A stretch of DNA of 64,000 nucleotides, taken from the NCBI GenBank assembly GCA_040878185.1, contig JBBDMS010000051.1, forward strand, positions 1-64,000, read 5' to 3'. The translations under genes were made by a program, and so were the position numbers. Positions 1-8,439 of the stretch are shown here, one piece after another (positions within the stretch are counted from its first letter, which is position 1; each line of letters starts with the position of its first letter). The notes beneath the pieces are model-generated. The model was given only the letters and a program-made list of their open reading frames with translations. It did no database searches and was not told the DNA's origin. The stretch is from JAWXBK01 sp040878185 (lineage in GTDB: Bacteria; Pseudomonadota; Alphaproteobacteria; Dongiales; Dongiaceae).

Positions 1-1127
1 TCAGGCCCCTCATGCCATCCGGCTTCCTCCAGAAGCGCCTCGGCCTTCTCCGGGTCGTGCGGGTACGCCATCACGCTCTCGGTGTACATCCAGTCGAGCG
101 GATTGACGTTGGTCAGCGCGACGGTCTGCTTGCCGGCAAAAAGCTGTTTGTTGATGCGGTCGCGATCGATCCCATAGAGCAGCGCCTGCCGGACCCTCAG
201 GTCGGACATAATAGGGCTGTCAAAATTGGGCTCGAGATGCTCGAAGAACAGCACCGGCTTGTAGAGCACATGAAAATCGTCGCCGTGGCGCGTCTCGAAG
301 GCAATCGCTTGATCGAGCGCGAGGCCGAGTTCGCCGGAGATCATGTCGATCGAGCCCGACAACAGATTGGCTTCAAGGGCTGCCGTATTCTCGATCGCGA
401 TCAGGCGAATACGCTCGAAGGCGGGCGGTTCGCCCCACCAGGTCGGATTGCGTTCGAGCATGATCTCGGCGCCGGGGGTGACCTGCGCGACGCGGTACGG
501 GCCAAACCAGAGCCCGGGATTGGTCGAATCCGTATCGAACAAAGTGCGATGACGGTACTCGCGCGGGTTCTCCTCGAAGATCGCGCGCTCGAGATGGGCC
601 GGCAGTAGGCCGAAATCGTTGAATGCGTTGTAGTTGAAGTCGACGCGATCCTGATGGATCGTAAATGTCTTGTCGTCAATTGCATCGATCGCAAGGATGC
701 GCCGATAGCCTTCGCCCGACACGACGCCGCTCTCTTCATGGCGTCCCACTTCCCAGGTGAACATGACGTCGGCCGTTGTGATTGGCGTACCGTCGCCCCA
801 GGCGGCGTCGGGTTGCAGCGTGAAGGTGACCGCGACGCCCTCGGCGAATTCGCTGCCTTCGGGCAATGGCTCGATCACCGCGCCGCCATTCTCGATGGTC
901 GGCAGCTCGACGCACAGCATGCAGACCAGTTCCCATGCCTGGTCGTAGGTGGTGATCGGGCGTTGCGTGAAGCCGAGCAGATAGGATTTCGCCAGCATGG
1001 CCTCGATATTGGGATGCATCGTTGCCGGATATTGCGCGATGCCGATCCGCAGCTCTTCGCGTGCGAGTGCGGGGCCGCAGAACGAGACGGCAAACAGAAT
1101 GAGGAACAGGCGGGCATAGCGGCACAT
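1..1127 (-). CDS. Peptide-type ABC transporter substrate-binding protein (SBP family 5), C-terminus beyond the window
   Basis: Read from ATG at 1127 toward position 1, the frame stays open for 375 codons and runs off the window edge, so the C-terminal part is missing. It starts with a Sec signal peptide (MCRYARLFLILFAVSFCGPA, then LA-REELRIG) and continues as a family-5 extracellular solute-binding protein. Typical features are a middle stretch LQPDAAWGDGTPITTADVMF and a later DLRVRQALLYGIDRDRI. Family members deliver oligopeptides, nickel or glycosides to Dpp/Opp-type importers. The gene lies 80 bp downstream of the P1 peptidase at the end of the polyamine-transporter operon and has the same orientation, so a peptide or amide substrate is plausible. 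The substrate cannot be read from the sequence. Confidence 0.85.
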   Translation of the reverse strand, partial: MCRYARLFLILFAVSFCGPALAREELRIGIAQYPATMHPNIEAMLAKSYLLGFTQRPITTYDQAWELVCMLCVELPTIENGGAVIEPLPEGSEFAEGVAVTFTLQPDAAWGDGTPITTADVMFTWEVGRHEESGVVSGEGYRRILAIDAIDDKTFTIHQDRVDFNYNAFNDFGLLPAHLERAIFEENPREYRHRTLFDTDSTNPGLWFGPYRVAQVTPGAEIMLERNPTWWGEPPAFERIRLIAIENTAALEANLLSGSIDMISGELGLALDQAIAFETRHGDDFHVLYKPVLFFEHLEPNFDSPIMSDLRVRQALLYGIDRDRINKQLFAGKQTVALTNVNPLDWMYTESVMAYPHDPEKAEALLEEAGWHEGP

Positions 1128-1207
1128 GCATCTTTGTAGCTTTTTGCGCGCCAACCGGCCAGCGGGACCGCAGGCCGGTGCTGAAGGGACCATTTCGGTC
1201 CGAGGGT

Positions 1208-2302
1208 TCAGACCGGACGGAGACGCCCGTGCCGGGCGAGGATTTCGCAGAGCCGGACCGGATCGATCGCGCGGCAGATCCGTCCGGCCGGTCGAAAGCT
1301 GGTCATCGTGCGGGCCGCGAGCATCGCATTGAGAACCGCCTCCTCGACGGCCTCGACCGCCGCGAGATAGAGCGGGTCGAGAATATCGGCGTTCAGATGC
1401 CTCGCGGTCAGAAGGTCGGTGTCGAGTTGCGGCAGAGGTTGCGGATCCGCCACGCTGAAGGCGAGGAAGATGTCGCCCGAGTTATTGCCGCCCGGCGTGC
1501 CGTGCCGGGCGATGCCCATCGATGCGCGGCGCGCGAGATGCCGCAGACTGAGCGAGGTGAGCGGCGCGTCGGTCGCGAGCACGACGATGATCGATCCGGT
1601 TTCCTTCCGGAACATGGGGTCATCGGTCATTTCGCGTCCGACAGGCACGCCGAGCACGGTGAACCAGTCGCGCTGCCCGTGATTGGCCTGGACGAGCGTA
1701 CCGACGGTGTAACGGTGGCCGCCGAGTTCGACCCGCCGCGACGAGGTTCCGGTGCCGCCCTTGAACTCGTAGCAGATCATGCCGGTGCCGCCGCCGACAT
1801 TGCCCTCGGCGATCGCGCCGCCGGCGGCACGGTCCAACGCTGCCAGCGCATGTTCGGCGCGGACATGCTGCCCGTTGATGTCGTTGAGCGCGCCATCGTA
1901 GGTCTCGGCAACGATGGGCATCGCCCAGAGATGATGCTCGCGGAAGGCGTCGGCATAGAGATCGATCGTCCAGCGCGTCGCCGCGTGATGGACGATGCCG
2001 ACCGAATGGGTGTTGGTGATGCAGACCGGCCCGATAAAATAGCCGCCGTCGTGGACCCAGTGGCTGCCGGTCATCTCGCCGTTGCCGTTGAGACTGAACT
2101 GGCCGGCCCAGACCGGTTGCGGTTCGCGATGCCTGCCGCGCGGCAGAATGGCGGTGACGCCGGTCCGTATTGGGCCGCTGCCGGGCGCGTCGTCGATCAG
2201 TGTCGTGTAGCCGACGAGAACGCCCTCGACGTCGGTGATGGCGTTGAGCGGCCCCGGCTCGCCGGGCAAATCGAGCCCGAGCTCTCGCGCGCGCTTTGCC
2301 AT
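1208..2302 (-). CDS. P1 family (S58, DmpA-like) self-processing aminopeptidase/amidase
   Basis: The 364-residue protein matches the DmpA / L-aminopeptidase-D-esterase family: N-terminal-nucleophile-like enzymes that cut themselves and then hydrolyse N-terminal amino acids, beta-peptides or small amides. The self-cleavage site is visible as G-G-N-N-S-G-D-I-F near residues 271-279; Ser275 is the likely new N-terminal nucleophile. Other family blocks are ITDVEGVLVGYTT near the start and EGNVGGGTGM at about 166-175. There is no signal peptide, so it should be cytoplasmic. The ATG at 2302 shares one base with the potC stop codon, which indicates translational coupling; a longer in-frame extension upstream is antisense to nothing useful and lies inside potC. 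Linkage to a polyamine importer suggests processing of an imported peptide or amide, but the substrate is unknown. Confidence 0.85.
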   Translation of the reverse strand: MAKRARELGLDLPGEPGPLNAITDVEGVLVGYTTLIDDAPGSGPIRTGVTAILPRGRHREPQPVWAGQFSLNGNGEMTGSHWVHDGGYFIGPVCITNTHSVGIVHHAATRWTIDLYADAFREHHLWAMPIVAETYDGALNDINGQHVRAEHALAALDRAAGGAIAEGNVGGGTGMICYEFKGGTGTSSRRVELGGHRYTVGTLVQANHGQRDWFTVLGVPVGREMTDDPMFRKETGSIIVVLATDAPLTSLSLRHLARRASMGIARHGTPGGNNSGDIFLAFSVADPQPLPQLDTDLLTARHLNADILDPLYLAAVEAVEEAVLNAMLAARTMTSFRPAGRICRAIDPVRLCEILARHGRLRPV

Positions 2303-3189
2303 CAGTCGCGTCGTCTCAGATAGAGGCCGATCGAGGCGACGATCAGCGAAAACAGCACGAGCAGGGTCGCGATGGCGTTGATTTCGGGTTTCACGCCGCG
2401 GCGCAGCATGCCGAAAATGAACAAGGGAAGGGTCGTCGAATCCACGCCGGCGATGAAGTAAGTGATGACGAGGTCGTCCATCGAAATGATGAACGCGAGC
2501 AGCGCACCGCCGATGATGCCGGGGGCGAGCTGGGGCAGGATCACGCGGCGCATCGTGACCCATTCATTGGCGCCGAGATCGGCCGATGCCTCCTCCAGCG
2601 AGCGGTCCATGCCGGCGAGCCGCGCCTGTACGATGATGAACACGTAGCTGCACAGGAACGTGCAGTGGCCGATGATGATGGTCATAAGCCCGAGCTTGAA
2701 CCCGGCGGTCACGAAAAAGATCAGCAGGCCGATGCCGAGCACGATGTCGGGCATAATCATCGGCATGAACATCAACATGCGGTAGGTGCTTCGCAGCCGG
2801 AAGCGATAGCGCGCGAGAGCGAGCGCCGTCGCGGTGCCGATGATGGTGGATATCGTCGTCGTGGTGAGCGCGACGATCGCGCTGTTCTTGACCGCGTTCA
2901 GCAGCTCTTCCGTCGAATCGATATAGACCGAATCCGTCAGAAACCCATCGGTATTGATCTCGGTGAGACCGAAGATCTTGCCGTACCAGTCGAAGGTGAA
3001 CCCCTGCCAGACCATCATGTTGACCGGGTTCGCGTTGAACGAATAGATCACGATCACGACAAGCGGCGCGTAGATGAAGGCGAAGAAGATCACGCCATAG
3101 AGCGTGAGCATGCGCCAGCTCCAGCGATTCTGCCGGCGCGGCCGTATCATGTCGGCGGTCTTTGCAGAGGTGTCGGGTATCGGGCTCAC
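2302..3189 (-). CDS. potC: Spermidine/putrescine-type ABC transporter permease PotC
   Basis: The 295-residue inner-membrane protein has six predicted membrane segments, beginning with LTLYGVIFFAFIYAPLVVI. The binding-protein-dependent permease (EAA) signature lies near residues 185-215 (SADLGANEWVTMRRVILPQL). The segment ISMDDLVITYFIAG is typical of PotC/YdcV. It forms the transmembrane channel with PotB and is powered by PotA. Its start lies 16 bp downstream of potB and its stop overlaps the peptidase ATG, so it is inside one operon. Family assignment is strong; the exact polyamine (putrescine, spermidine or a related cation) is inferred only from family membership. Confidence 0.93.
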   Translation of the reverse strand: MSPIPDTSAKTADMIRPRRQNRWSWRMLTLYGVIFFAFIYAPLVVIVIYSFNANPVNMMVWQGFTFDWYGKIFGLTEINTDGFLTDSVYIDSTEELLNAVKNSAIVALTTTTISTIIGTATALALARYRFRLRSTYRMLMFMPMIMPDIVLGIGLLIFFVTAGFKLGLMTIIIGHCTFLCSYVFIIVQARLAGMDRSLEEASADLGANEWVTMRRVILPQLAPGIIGGALLAFIISMDDLVITYFIAGVDSTTLPLFIFGMLRRGVKPEINAIATLLVLFSLIVASIGLYLRRRD

Positions 3190-3205
3190 GCTCTATCGCT
3201 CCGGG

Positions 3206-4111
3206 CTAGATCGCGAGGCCCTGGTCGCGCTCGGTACGGCGCAGCACCAGCGTGACATAGGCGAAGAGAAGCGCGAGAACGATCGCCATAATGATCATGG
3301 CCAGCGCCGCGCCGAACGGCCAGTTCCGCGCATAGAGAAACTGCTGCTCGATCAGATTCCCGATCATCAACACCTTGGCACCGCCGAGGACTTCCGGGAT
3401 GACGAAGTTTCCGAGTGTCGGGATGAAAACGATGATCGACCCGCCGACGATGCCGGGCAGGGTCATCGGCAATACGACGCGGAGGAAGGTCTGGATGCTC
3501 GTGGCGCCGAGATCGTAGCTGGCTTCGAGAAGCGCGCGGTTGAGTTTTTCGACGCTGGCATAGACCGGCAGGAACATGAACGGGATCATCACATAGACCA
3601 TGCCGGTGATGACCGCGCCTTCGGTGAAAATGATCTCGATCGGAATATCGAGGCCGACCAGCATCAGCACCTGATGCAGTGCGCCGCTGGGCTTGAGAAT
3701 CATCACCCAGGCATAGAGCCGCACGATGAGGCTCGCGAAGAAGGGCAAGGTAATGAGGAACAGGCAGAATGTTTTCCAGCGACCGGGCAGGCGGCTGACC
3801 CAGAAAGCGACCGGATAACAGATGACGAACGTCAGGATGACCGTCGTGATGGCGAGTTTGAAGGAGCGGAAGAAGATCACCAGATAGACCGGATCGAACT
3901 CCTCCATGATTCCGTCGGCCCAGCCGAGGATTCGTCCGTAGTTCCAGTGATAGAAGTTCCAGTCGACGCCGCCATAAAGGCCCGGTTCGAGCAGGCTGAA
4001 GACCGCCATGATCGCCAGCGGGCCGAGAAAAAAGACGCCGAGGAAAAGCGTGATCGGCCCGAGCAGGCCGAACAGCATGAGGCGTCGACGGGCGGCAATG
4101 CTGCCGATCAT
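3206..4111 (-). CDS. potB: Spermidine/putrescine-type ABC transporter permease PotB
   Basis: The 301-residue membrane protein starts MIGSIAARRRLMLFGLLGPI and has six hydrophobic segments. The EAA loop is at SYDLGATSIQTFLRVVLPMT (about residues 191-210), followed by GGSIIVFIPTLGNFVIPEVL, a segment characteristic of PotB/PotH. It pairs with PotC. The ATG at 4111 overlaps the last four bases of potA (ATGA arrangement), which suggests coupled translation and equal dosage of ATPase and permease. Confidence 0.93.
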   Translation of the reverse strand: MIGSIAARRRLMLFGLLGPITLFLGVFFLGPLAIMAVFSLLEPGLYGGVDWNFYHWNYGRILGWADGIMEEFDPVYLVIFFRSFKLAITTVILTFVICYPVAFWVSRLPGRWKTFCLFLITLPFFASLIVRLYAWVMILKPSGALHQVLMLVGLDIPIEIIFTEGAVITGMVYVMIPFMFLPVYASVEKLNRALLEASYDLGATSIQTFLRVVLPMTLPGIVGGSIIVFIPTLGNFVIPEVLGGAKVLMIGNLIEQQFLYARNWPFGAALAMIIMAIVLALLFAYVTLVLRRTERDQGLAI

Positions 4112-5226
4112 GGCGCACGCTCCGAAATGACATGGGCGCGCTGCGGCTGATAGTGCAGACGGATCGCAGCGCCGGGTGCGATTTGCGGCAGGCTTTCGCG
4201 CTGCGCATCGCGCACCGTCGCCTTGATGATGCGATCGCCCGGCTCGGTGCGAACGATCAGATGATAGTCGGTGCCGAGGAAGACCTCCTGCACGAGGCGT
4301 CCCTGCAGGATCGCTGCATTGCCAGGTGCCGCCGCGTTTGCCGGCGCGAGTTCGAAATTCTCCGGTCGCAGCAGCAGCTTGACGCGATCGCCGATCGCAC
4401 GGCCGCCGGCATCGCCGATCAACACCAGCCCGTCCGGCGTTTCGAACCGTCCCTTGCCGCCATCGATGCTGGCGAGCCGTGCCTCGAACAGATTGCTGTC
4501 GCCGAGGAACTCGGCGACGAAACTGGTGGCCGGGCGGTGATAGACCTCGGCGGGCGAACCGACCTGCTGGATGCGGCCGCCATTCAGAACCACGATGCGA
4601 TCTGACATGGTGAGCGCTTCTTCCTGATCGTGCGTCACATAGACGAATGAAATGCCGAGCTCGCTTTGCAAAGTCTTCAGCTCGAGCTGCATCGCCTGTC
4701 GCAGCCGGCGATCGAGCGCTGATAGCGGTTCGTCGAGCAGCAGGATCTTCGGTTCCGCGATGATCGCGCGGGCGAGTGCGACACGCTGCTGTTGCCCGCC
4801 GGAAAGCTGTGACGGCTTGCGCCGCTCCATTCCCTCGAGATTGACCAGCGCCAGCGCCTTGGCGATGCGCCGGATGCGTTCCGGCTTCGGGACGCCCGCG
4901 ACTTCGAGGCTGTAGGCGACGTTGCCGCCGACCGTCATATGCGGGAAGAGGGCGTAGTTCTGAAACACCGTGTTGACCGGGCGGCGATGCGGCGGCACGC
5001 CGGCCATCGAGACGCCGCCGATCAGCAGCGACCCGGAATCGAGATCCTCAAACCCGCTGATGCAGCGGAGGAGCGTGGTCTTGCCGCAACCGGAGGGTCC
5101 GAGCAGCGTGACGAATTCGTTCTGGCCCACGCCAAGATCGACACCGTCGAGTGCCGCAATGACGGTGCCTTCGGGCGTGCGAAAATGCTTGGTTGCGCCG
5201 CGCAGTTCGACCAGGGCTTCAGCCAC
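4108..5226 (-). CDS. potA: Spermidine/putrescine-type ABC transporter ATPase PotA
   Basis: The 372-residue ATPase drives polyamine import. Walker A is GPSGCGKTTLL (about residues 43-53), the ABC signature is LSGGQQQR, Walker B is ILLLDEPLSALD, and the H-loop lies in VYVTHDQEEALTMSD. A C-terminal TOBE regulatory domain follows (about 280-365), ending in LHYQPQRAHVI. Length is normal for PotA. It follows potD after a 133-bp gap that holds a strong hairpin, and overlaps potB by four bases. Confidence 0.94.
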   Translation of the reverse strand: MAEALVELRGATKHFRTPEGTVIAALDGVDLGVGQNEFVTLLGPSGCGKTTLLRCISGFEDLDSGSLLIGGVSMAGVPPHRRPVNTVFQNYALFPHMTVGGNVAYSLEVAGVPKPERIRRIAKALALVNLEGMERRKPSQLSGGQQQRVALARAIIAEPKILLLDEPLSALDRRLRQAMQLELKTLQSELGISFVYVTHDQEEALTMSDRIVVLNGGRIQQVGSPAEVYHRPATSFVAEFLGDSNLFEARLASIDGGKGRFETPDGLVLIGDAGGRAIGDRVKLLLRPENFELAPANAAAPGNAAILQGRLVQEVFLGTDYHLIVRTEPGDRIIKATVRDAQRESLPQIAPGAAIRLHYQPQRAHVISERAP

Positions 5227-5293
5227 CGAAATCCCCCACCTGGCTCATCATGCCGAAGCCGCCGTCACGGGCGGCTGCCCGTCGCGGCCTGCG

Positions 5294-5322
5294 CCGGCCG
5301 GCACCTTTGCGGCACCGGCCGG
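5294..5322 (-). repeat. GC-rich hairpin between potD and potA
   Basis: Two copies of the palindrome CCGGCCGG (5294-5301 and 5315-5322) flank a short loop, so the transcript can form an 8-bp GC stem. No U-run follows on the minus strand, so it is unlikely to be a strong intrinsic terminator. In binding-protein-first operons such hairpins often protect the first cistron's 3' end and raise the amount of binding protein relative to the membrane components; that role is inferred here. Confidence 0.5.
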
Positions 5323-5359
5323 TTCAGACGATCGCGTGATCCGCAGTTTCGTTCCGCTA

Positions 5360-6427
5360 CTACTGGGTACGAACGCGGGTCCAGACCCGATCATACATCT
5401 TCAGATCTTCGCCCATATCCTCGAATATCTGCAGCCGGCCCATATCTTCCGCCGGCACGTTGATATTCGGATTGTCGCGGATGTAGTCGGGGGTGAGTTC
5501 GCGCGCCGGCACGTTCGCGGTGCCATTCATCTGCTGCGACACGTTGAGCGCGGCGACTTCCGGGCGCAGATAATATTCGAGGAACAGCTTGGCGTTTTCC
5601 TTGTTCGGCGCCGAATCCAGGATGCAGATATCTTCCTGGTACATGGTAGCACCCTCGGAGGGGATGACATAGGCCAGCTCTTCGGGATTCTCGAGCACCC
5701 AGATGTTGGAGCCGACGAAGAAATGCGCGGCGGCCAGATCGCCCGAAATCACCAGCGGCTGGCTGTCATAGGTGAACGCGGAGATATTGGGTTTCTGCGC
5801 GAGCAGAAATTCTTCCGCAAGCTTCAGATCCGCCGGATCGCGACTGTTGACCGACTTGCCGTTCATGATGAGGCCGACGGCGATAGTTTCGCGCATGTCG
5901 TCGAGAACCGCGATCTTCTCGCCATAGGTTTCCGGAATGGCGAAGAACTCGGCCCAGGATGTGATCTCAGGCACTTTGGTTTTGTTGTAGAAGATGCCCA
6001 CCGAACCCCAGGCATAGGGCAGGCACCATTCGCCGTTCGGATCGGTCTTGGCGCGCAAGGATGCGGGATCGATGTTCTCGAAGCCCGGGCTCTGGTTGAT
6101 GTCCGATTTCCAGAGCAGATCGAGCTGATGCATGATGTCGTGCATATGTACGGACGGAAACACGATGTCGTAGCCCGTTGCACCGGCCTGAATCTTTGCC
6201 AGCATCTCTTCGTTCGAGCCGTAGGTATCGAGCGTCACCTTGACGTCGTATTCCTCGCCGAACTGGGTCAGCACTTCGGGGTTGATGTATTCGCCCCAGT
6301 TATAGACGTGCAACTCACCGGCGGCCTGTGCCGGGCCGGGGACCGTCGCGCAGACGAAGCCGACAGCCACCGCGGTGAAAGCCAGATTGCGGAGCCACTG
6401 GCTCAAGCGGCGTGTGCGGTGATCCAT
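5360..6427 (-). CDS. potD: Polyamine-binding periplasmic protein (PotD/PotF family)
   Basis: The 355-residue protein has a Sec signal peptide (RNLAFTAVAVGFVCATVPGP then AQA-AGELH) and the family opening ELHVYNWGEYINPEVLTQF. Conserved substrate-pocket segments are LPYAWGSVGIFYN and ASFTYDSQ-like SAFTYDSQPLVISGD. ATG at 6427 is preceded by AGGGAGGA at good spacing, so it is preferred over a longer frame that would start at 6523. It captures the polyamine-like ligand for PotABC, encoded immediately downstream. A sigma70-like promoter lies about 85 bp upstream of the start. Confidence 0.92.
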   Translation of the reverse strand: MDHRTRRLSQWLRNLAFTAVAVGFVCATVPGPAQAAGELHVYNWGEYINPEVLTQFGEEYDVKVTLDTYGSNEEMLAKIQAGATGYDIVFPSVHMHDIMHQLDLLWKSDINQSPGFENIDPASLRAKTDPNGEWCLPYAWGSVGIFYNKTKVPEITSWAEFFAIPETYGEKIAVLDDMRETIAVGLIMNGKSVNSRDPADLKLAEEFLLAQKPNISAFTYDSQPLVISGDLAAAHFFVGSNIWVLENPEELAYVIPSEGATMYQEDICILDSAPNKENAKLFLEYYLRPEVAALNVSQQMNGTANVPARELTPDYIRDNPNINVPAEDMGRLQIFEDMGEDLKMYDRVWTRVRTQ

Positions 6428-6509
6428 GTTGTCCTCCCTGATTTCTGTTGCGGCATGTTTACCGCACACCGACGAATGACCTCTGCATAGCGGCCGCCGG
6501 ATAATGCCG

Positions 6510-6537
6510 ACTCTAGGGTCCAAGTGGGTTTTGTCAA
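6510..6537 (-). promoter_or_regulatory. Candidate sigma70 promoter of the pot operon
   Basis: On the minus strand a perfect TTGACA (complement of 6532-6537) is followed after 16 bases by TAGAGT (complement of 6510-6515), which would start transcription about 75 bases before potD. The 192-bp region separates potD from the divergent GntR regulator, so the regulator could act here. No convincing FadR/GntR half-site pair was identified. Confidence 0.5.
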
Positions 6538-6619
6538 TTCAAAGGTCACGTCAGTTTGCATTGCGGCATCGACAGGTGTATTTCTAGGCCGATAAACCCA
6601 TCACCGCGACGGCGGGACC

Positions 6620-7576
6620 ATGCTGAGAGGGCCGACCCAGAGGCAGGTGGCGGAACGCGTTGTCGACCACATCGTCGAACAGCGGCTGGCCGAGGGCGCG
6701 CGCATCAACGAGCAGGCGCTGGCCCGCGAGCTCGGCGTGTCGCGCACACCGGTCAGGGCCGTGCTTGCGTATCTGGCCGGGCAAGGCGTGCTCAGGCGGC
6801 GGCCGCAGGAGGGCTACTTCCTGGTGCGGCGGCTGGGCTCAGTGCGCGAGGCGGGCGTCGATGCCGCCACGGACGGTCCGGATCTCTACGGGCGCATCAT
6901 GATGGACCTGCTGATCGGGACGATCGTGGGCACGACCAGCCTGAGTGCATTGCTGCGGCGCTACGACGTATCGCGCGGCGACATGATGGCAACGTTGCGC
7001 CGTATGACCCGCGAAGGGCTGGTCGAGCCGGCGGCCGGCCATGGCTGGACGTTCCTGCAGTTCCAGGCGAGCACGATCGAGAAGGGCTATCGGCTTCGCC
7101 TTCTCCTCGAACCGGCGGTCCTGCTGGAGCCCGACTATCGCTGCGATGAACGCGTGCTGCACGAACTCCAGCGCGACCATATCGAGGCGATTCGTAGTTT
7201 GTCGCGCAAGACTCCGTGGGTCGAGCTGTTCGGCATCGATGCCCGATTCCACGAAACGGTGGCCAGAGGCAGCGGCAACGAACTGGTGGTCGAGACGATC
7301 CAGAAGCAGAACCGGATCCGCCGGCTTTGCGAGTATCTGGGCTACGAGCGCCTCGATCGGGTCAAGGCGTCGCTGCAGGAGCATCTTTCTATTCTCGAAA
7401 GCCTGCTCGATGGCGATCGTGCCTGGGCGGCGGCGCAACTTCGCCGCCATCTCGAGAAGTCGCTTAAACAGAGCCTCACGCATTACCCGCGCGACATCGC
7501 AGCCCTGCGTTCGGGCGCAAGGCGGCTCGACGGCATGGCGATCGACACGCCCGGGCACAAGGCAGCACAGCGATAA
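6620..7576 (+). CDS. GntR-family transcriptional regulator with FCD-like C-terminal domain
   Basis: The 318-residue protein begins with a winged helix-turn-helix of the GntR type (about residues 8-75: QRQVAERVVDHIVEQRL, ELGVSRTPVRAVLAYLAGQG, LRRRPQEGYFLVRR). A middle region resembles a second degenerate HTH (LLRRYDVSRGDMMATLRRMT). The C-terminal all-helical part (about 150-300) looks like an FCD ligand-binding domain, with LLEPAVLLEPDY and FHETVARGSGN. It is divergent from the pot operon and co-directional with an enoyl-CoA hydratase, so it may control either; the effector is unknown. At 318 residues it is longer than most FCD regulators (about 230) because of the extra middle segment. Confidence 0.85.
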   Translation: MLRGPTQRQVAERVVDHIVEQRLAEGARINEQALARELGVSRTPVRAVLAYLAGQGVLRRRPQEGYFLVRRLGSVREAGVDAATDGPDLYGRIMMDLLIGTIVGTTSLSALLRRYDVSRGDMMATLRRMTREGLVEPAAGHGWTFLQFQASTIEKGYRLRLLLEPAVLLEPDYRCDERVLHELQRDHIEAIRSLSRKTPWVELFGIDARFHETVARGSGNELVVETIQKQNRIRRLCEYLGYERLDRVKASLQEHLSILESLLDGDRAWAAAQLRRHLEKSLKQSLTHYPRDIAALRSGARRLDGMAIDTPGHKAAQR

Positions 7577-7632
7577 GGCTGGCCGGCGCCGGAGCCGCTC
7601 GCTAGCATCGCGCCAGCCTCCGGGATGCCGCC

Positions 7633-8412
7633 ATGACCTCACTGCCGGTTCTGACCGATCGCGACGGTGCCGTCGCCCGCGTGACGCTCAATCGCCCCGA
7701 GCGGCGCAATGCGCTCGACCGCGGGATGTGGCAAGCGCTCGAAGCGGCGATCGGCGATCTCTCGGCCGATGACGGCGTGCGCTGCGTTCTCGTGACGGGG
7801 GCAGGCGATTCATTCGGCGCCGGTGCTGATTTGGCCGAGTTCGAGCGCGAACGCTGGACGCCGGACCAGGCGGAAGCTTATGGCCGCATGATGGTCGCGA
7901 CCCTCGATGCGATCCTCGAGTGCCCGCATCCGACGATCGCCGCGATCCGCGGCGCCTGCATGGGCGGCGGGCTCGAGATTGCGGTCTGCTGCGATCTGCG
8001 CATCGCCGCCGCTTCGGCAAAGTTCGGCGCGCCGATTCAGAAGATCGGTGTCGTCATGCCATGGCCCGAGCTTGCGATGTTCGTCGAGCTGATTGGTCGT
8101 GCGGCAACGCTCGAGATGCTGCTCGAAGGGCGGGTCTGGTCGGCGGACGAGGCGATGGCGAAGGGGGTGGTCACGCGAACAGTTGCCGATACCGCGTTCG
8201 ACGACGAAATCGCGCAGGCGGTTGCGCGCGTCGCCTCCGGAGCGCCTTTGTCGCATCGCCTGCATAAGCGCATGGTGCGACGGCTCGGCGATCCTCGGCC
8301 GCTCGATCCTGCGGAATTCCGCGAAGCGTACGATGCGGTATCGTCCGACGATTATCGCGAGGGCATCCGGGCCTTCCTCGAAAAGCGCAAACCGGGTTTT
8401 CATGGCCGGTAG
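7633..8412 (+). CDS. Enoyl-CoA hydratase/isomerase (crotonase) family protein
   Basis: The 259-residue crotonase-fold protein has the oxyanion-hole segments RNALDRGMWQAL and GAGDSFGAGADLAEFE. The conserved block AAIRGACMGGGLEIAVCCDL is followed by APIQKIGVVMPW. The usual first catalytic Glu position aligns with MPWPELAMF rather than the classical hydratase pattern, so it may be an isomerase or another crotonase activity. It starts 56 bp after the GntR regulator and precedes the gamma-glutamyltransferase homologue by 27 bp, suggesting a common transcript. Substrate unknown. Confidence 0.87.
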   Translation: MTSLPVLTDRDGAVARVTLNRPERRNALDRGMWQALEAAIGDLSADDGVRCVLVTGAGDSFGAGADLAEFERERWTPDQAEAYGRMMVATLDAILECPHPTIAAIRGACMGGGLEIAVCCDLRIAAASAKFGAPIQKIGVVMPWPELAMFVELIGRAATLEMLLEGRVWSADEAMAKGVVTRTVADTAFDDEIAQAVARVASGAPLSHRLHKRMVRRLGDPRPLDPAEFREAYDAVSSDDYREGIRAFLEKRKPGFHGR

Positions 8413-8439
8413 CGCGGGCGGGATAAAGGGAACGACCTC

